Positions 62,795 through 64,000 of a DNA stretch of 64,000 nucleotides are shown here, piece by piece. The notes under the pieces are model-generated. The model did not search any database. It was not told the origin of the DNA and saw nothing but the letters and a program-made list of their open reading frames with translations. The translations under genes were made by a program, and so were the position numbers. Source of the stretch: JBBDIJ01 sp040880485 (GTDB lineage: Bacteria > Bacteroidota > Rhodothermia > Balneolales > Balneolaceae); the NCBI GenBank assembly GCA_040880485.1, contig JBBDIJ010000005.1:1-64000 (forward strand), given 5' to 3'. How positions within the stretch are numbered: position 1 is the first letter of the stretch; every line of letters begins with the position of its first letter.

Positions 62795-63084
62795 TTTTAA
62801 CGGATCATTTTCTGGCTCGGGTAGTAGAGTGTACGGATCGTATTGCCCTTGATCATGTGCCAACAGCTCTTTCATGGGCTGAGGGAGTATTCGAATATTG
62901 TGAACAACTACGTTCCCATCCTGAAAGCGGGAGGATAGTCCCAGAGTTTGGGCGTCCTGAAATTCGAGAGCTTATCCATGGGAATTACCGATTGGCCTAT
63001 GAGTTAAAAGTCAATCAAATAGATATGCTTACCATTTGGCACACAAGTCAGATGTTGCCGGATGATCCGTACCAGGTTGGCTAA
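62785..63084 (+). CDS. RelE/ParE-superfamily toxin
   Basis: 99 residues starting at ATG 62785, overlapping the antitoxin. It has the RelE/ParE shape: an N-terminal helix pair, then GRIVPEFGRPEIRELIHGNYRLAYELKVNQIDMLTIWHTSQML (key pieces VPEFGRPEIREL, GNYRLAYEL and the C-terminal strand IDMLTIWHTS). Whether it cuts mRNA (RelE) or poisons gyrase (ParE) cannot be told. The stop codon TAA (63082-63084) lies inside the attC start core GGCTAAC, a compact end often seen in cassettes. Confidence 0.9.
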   Translation: MEVILTDHFLARVVECTDRIALDHVPTALSWAEGVFEYCEQLRSHPESGRIVPEFGRPEIRELIHGNYRLAYELKVNQIDMLTIWHTSQMLPDDPYQVG

Positions 63085-63169
63085 CAAAGCGGCTCAAGCG
63101 GACGAGTTCAGGTATGTTGCTTTACTTTTGGGCATGTTGCCTCGCCGCTTAGCCGCCACGCCGTTATAC
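63079..63169 (+). repeat. attC recombination site of cassette 1
   Basis: A 91-base attC. The start core R'' is GGCTAAC (63079-63085), the end core R' is GTTATAC (63163-63169). L'' is GCGGCT-C-AAGCGG (63089-63101) and L' is CCGCTT-AGCCGC (63145-63156); they pair over 12 bases with one extrahelical C, as required for folding of the bottom strand. The start core is the exact complement of GTTAGCC at 62427-62433, where the cassette begins. The variable loop is about 43 bases. Confidence 0.93.
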
Positions 63170-63185
63170 AGCTGTGGAGAATCAA

Positions 63186-63548
63186 ATGGAAAAACTTAAA
63201 CAAGCATTTTCGGAGTTGAGAAGTATCATGCTTCCCTTTGCACAAAGAATGAATTGTACCACTGATACAGATCGTGAATTGTATATAGATACCAAGCATA
63301 CTCTGAAAAGCAAGAAGCCTCTATGGTTCGGTGCGGTACAAATCAAAAAAAAATACGTCAGCTACCATCTGATGCCTGTATATGTAAATCCAAAGCTTTT
63401 GGAAACGGTATCGCCAGCTTTAAAGAAACGGATGCAAGGTAAATCATGCTTCAACTTTACTTCTTCCGATGCATCGCTTTTCAAAGAGCTGGCAGAACTC
63501 ACGGAGACATGTTTTAAAGACTATCAGAGGATGGGATACGTCACATAA
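63186..63548 (+). CDS. Hypothetical protein of integron cassette 2
   Basis: 120 residues from ATG 63186 with GGAG 6 bases upstream; a GTG at 63174 is a weaker option. No signal peptide or membrane segment. The core reads KKPLWFGAVQIKKKYVSYHLMP (key part FGAVQIKKKYVSYHLMPVYV), followed by PALKKRMQGKSCFNF and a C-terminal helix. This resembles a common uncharacterised family found in cassettes and elsewhere, perhaps near DUF1801-like folds, but the match is uncertain. It is bounded by the core TTATAC (from 63164) and the attC start core GTATAAC (63555), so it is a complete cassette body. Confidence 0.8.
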   Translation: MEKLKQAFSELRSIMLPFAQRMNCTTDTDRELYIDTKHTLKSKKPLWFGAVQIKKKYVSYHLMPVYVNPKLLETVSPALKKRMQGKSCFNFTSSDASLFKELAELTETCFKDYQRMGYVT

Positions 63549-63554
63549 AAAGCT

Positions 63555-63576
63555 GTATAACACGTTAAAAGGGGAC
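63555..63576 (+). repeat. 5' part of the attC of cassette 2
   Basis: The core GTATAAC (63555-63561) is the exact complement of GTTATAC at the left boundary of cassette 2 (63163-63169). It is followed by a segment ending GGGGAC that aligns with the L'' form of attC1 (AAGCGGAC). No matching L' and end core follow within 150 bases; instead the IS110/IS1111-type region begins. The right half is expected on the far side of that element, outside the window. Confidence 0.65.
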
Positions 63577-63699
63577 ATTGTCAAGGGGATAGTCTTCACC
63601 CATCTGTTGGTTCAGTTATAATTGTTTACAAGGCATCATTTCTTACCACTGACGGCTGGGTTCATTGATCTATTGTGGATTGCCTACCGGCATCCAAAC

Positions 63700-63822
63700 A
63701 CGTTAACGGGCTTGTCCTCGACAAATGTGTCGAAGCTATCCCGGAGGTCCGGGACTATCCCAGATCTATAGCCGGCTCACCAGCCGATGTCCCAATCAAG
63801 CGTGACGGGCTTTGAATCCCGG
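63700..63822 (-). ncRNA. Candidate bridge/seek guide RNA region
   Basis: Directly after the transposase stop are three short perfect hairpins: CGGCT/AGCCG (63773-63777, 63782-63786), TCCCGG/CCGGGA (63739-63744, 63749-63754) and TCGACA/TGTCGA (63718-63723, 63728-63733). The four-base loops are alike in size. IS110-family elements encode a guide RNA in non-coding ends; in IS1111 it is downstream of the transposase gene, as here. No guide loops or boundaries could be verified. Confidence 0.35.
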
Positions 63823-64000
63823 TTATGCATTCGGGCTTATCGGCTGGGGCCAGTAGGCGTGGGTCACCGACTTGGTCGGCTGCCCCTTGAATCCTTTATA
63901 CGGCTGGTCTTTTGCCAGCATATGCCAGACGATGATTGCCAGATGTTTGGCTACCACGACCCGGGCTACTTGGGGCCCACTGCGTCGTTTAATCTTCTTA
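63823..64000 (-). CDS. IS110/IS1111-family transposase, C-terminal end (partial)
   Basis: Only the last 58 residues are in the window; the rest lies beyond 64000. The frame (codons from 63999 downward) reads KKIKRRSGPQVARVVVAKHL, then AIIVWHMLAKDQPYKGFKGQ, and ends THAYWPQPISPNA-stop at 63823-63825. The helical segment VARVVVAKHLAIIVWHMLAKDQPY matches the conserved C-terminus of IS110/IS116/IS902 transposases (typical pattern A-V-A-R-K-L-A-x-I-x-W-x-M). The DEDD and serine catalytic parts cannot be checked. Confidence 0.8.
   Translation of the reverse strand, partial: KKIKRRSGPQVARVVVAKHLAIIVWHMLAKDQPYKGFKGQPTKSVTHAYWPQPISPNA

Larger units (their letters stand above)
61923..63576. mobile_element. 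Degenerate chromosomal integron with two cassettes
   Basis: The ordered parts are: truncated intI (minus), divergent promoter/attI zone, cassette 1 (62428-63163: toxin-antitoxin pair and attC), cassette 2 (from 63164: hypothetical gene and attC start). Each cassette begins with six bases complementary to its own attC start core (TTAGCC with GGCTAAC, TTATAC with GTATAAC), the hallmark of inserted cassettes. The structure is cut on the right by an IS110/IS1111 element and on the left by the loss of the intI catalytic half. Confidence 0.88.
63577..64000 (-). mobile_element. Partial IS110/IS1111-family insertion sequence
   Basis: The right part of an element whose transposase (63823 to beyond 64000) is on the minus strand and reads toward the broken attC. 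About 246 non-coding bases lie between the transposase stop and the attC fragment. The exact end is not resolved because the other terminus is outside the window. Members of the IS1111-attC group are known to target attC sites, which fits this position. Confidence 0.65.

Noticed and set aside
1..64000. CRISPR array, rRNA operon or prophage
   Set aside because: No evenly spaced direct repeats, no rRNA-like sequence and no phage structural genes were seen.

Overview
The window looks like chromosome of a marine or halophilic member of the Balneolota/Rhodothermota (Bacteroidota-related) lineage. This is inferred from the gene families present: a DUF5916/CBM9-like outer-membrane protein, DUF3078, DUF1684, 'choice-of-anchor B' and FG-GAP beta-propeller proteins, a PF10081-type hydrolase, a eukaryal/archaeal-type Asd, a Reg_prop sensor kinase and a Bacteroidetes-style tRNA-Gln. 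No search was run, so the placement is an inference.

Layout. 1-6.8 kb: a near-palindromic site (421-441) before a large outer-membrane protein, a winged-helix regulator, a second copy of the same site (3660-3680) before a polytopic membrane protein, a decayed HEAT/peptidyl-prolyl isomerase remnant and a membrane alpha/beta hydrolase. 7-13.8 kb: a sensory cluster of soluble histidine kinases and single-domain response regulators, ending with a LuxR-type regulator whose receiver has lost its phosphorylation residues. 14-18.8 kb: housekeeping genes (aspS, DUF429, Mn/Fe superoxide dismutase, bacilliredoxin, tsaD with a CTG start). 18.9-28.1 kb: secreted metallopeptidase-like, Vgb-like, DUF1684 and three consecutive beta-propeller proteins, plus a frameshifted methyltransferase. 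28.2-32.7 kb: tRNA-Gln, prs, rplY, pth, unknown, pyrF, rnhA on the minus strand. 32.8-41.3 kb: a PyrR-like phosphoribosyltransferase, DUF3078, a hybrid kinase interrupted by an in-frame TGA, a very large propeller sensor kinase and a PLP decarboxylase. 41.6-44.9 kb: asd, glycyl-tRNA synthetase, Cu/Zn superoxide dismutase. 45-48.8 kb: argF-argG-argH behind a leader peptide with four consecutive Arg codons and an intrinsic terminator, i.e. a candidate attenuator. 48.8-53.8 kb: metalloprotease lipoprotein, DUF368 lipid-carrier translocase, lipase-like lipoprotein. 53.9-61.8 kb: a complete phosphate-starvation module: phoB-phoR diverging from pstS-pstC-pstA-pstB-phoU and an anion porin, with 11-bp-period Pho-box arrays before pstS and before the porin gene.

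The most unusual region is 61.9-64 kb: a degenerate chromosomal integron. It has an integron integrase truncated to its N-terminal domain (minus strand), a putative attI and promoter zone, a first cassette carrying a Phd/YefM-RelE/ParE toxin-antitoxin pair and ending in a textbook attC (63079-63169), and a second cassette with a hypothetical gene. The attC of the second cassette begins at 63555 and appears to be cut by an IS110/IS1111-family element whose transposase C-terminus lies at the window edge. Both cassettes have end cores that match their own attC start cores as perfect complements. The non-coding strip between the transposase stop and the attC is rich in hairpins and is a candidate location for a bridge/seek guide RNA.
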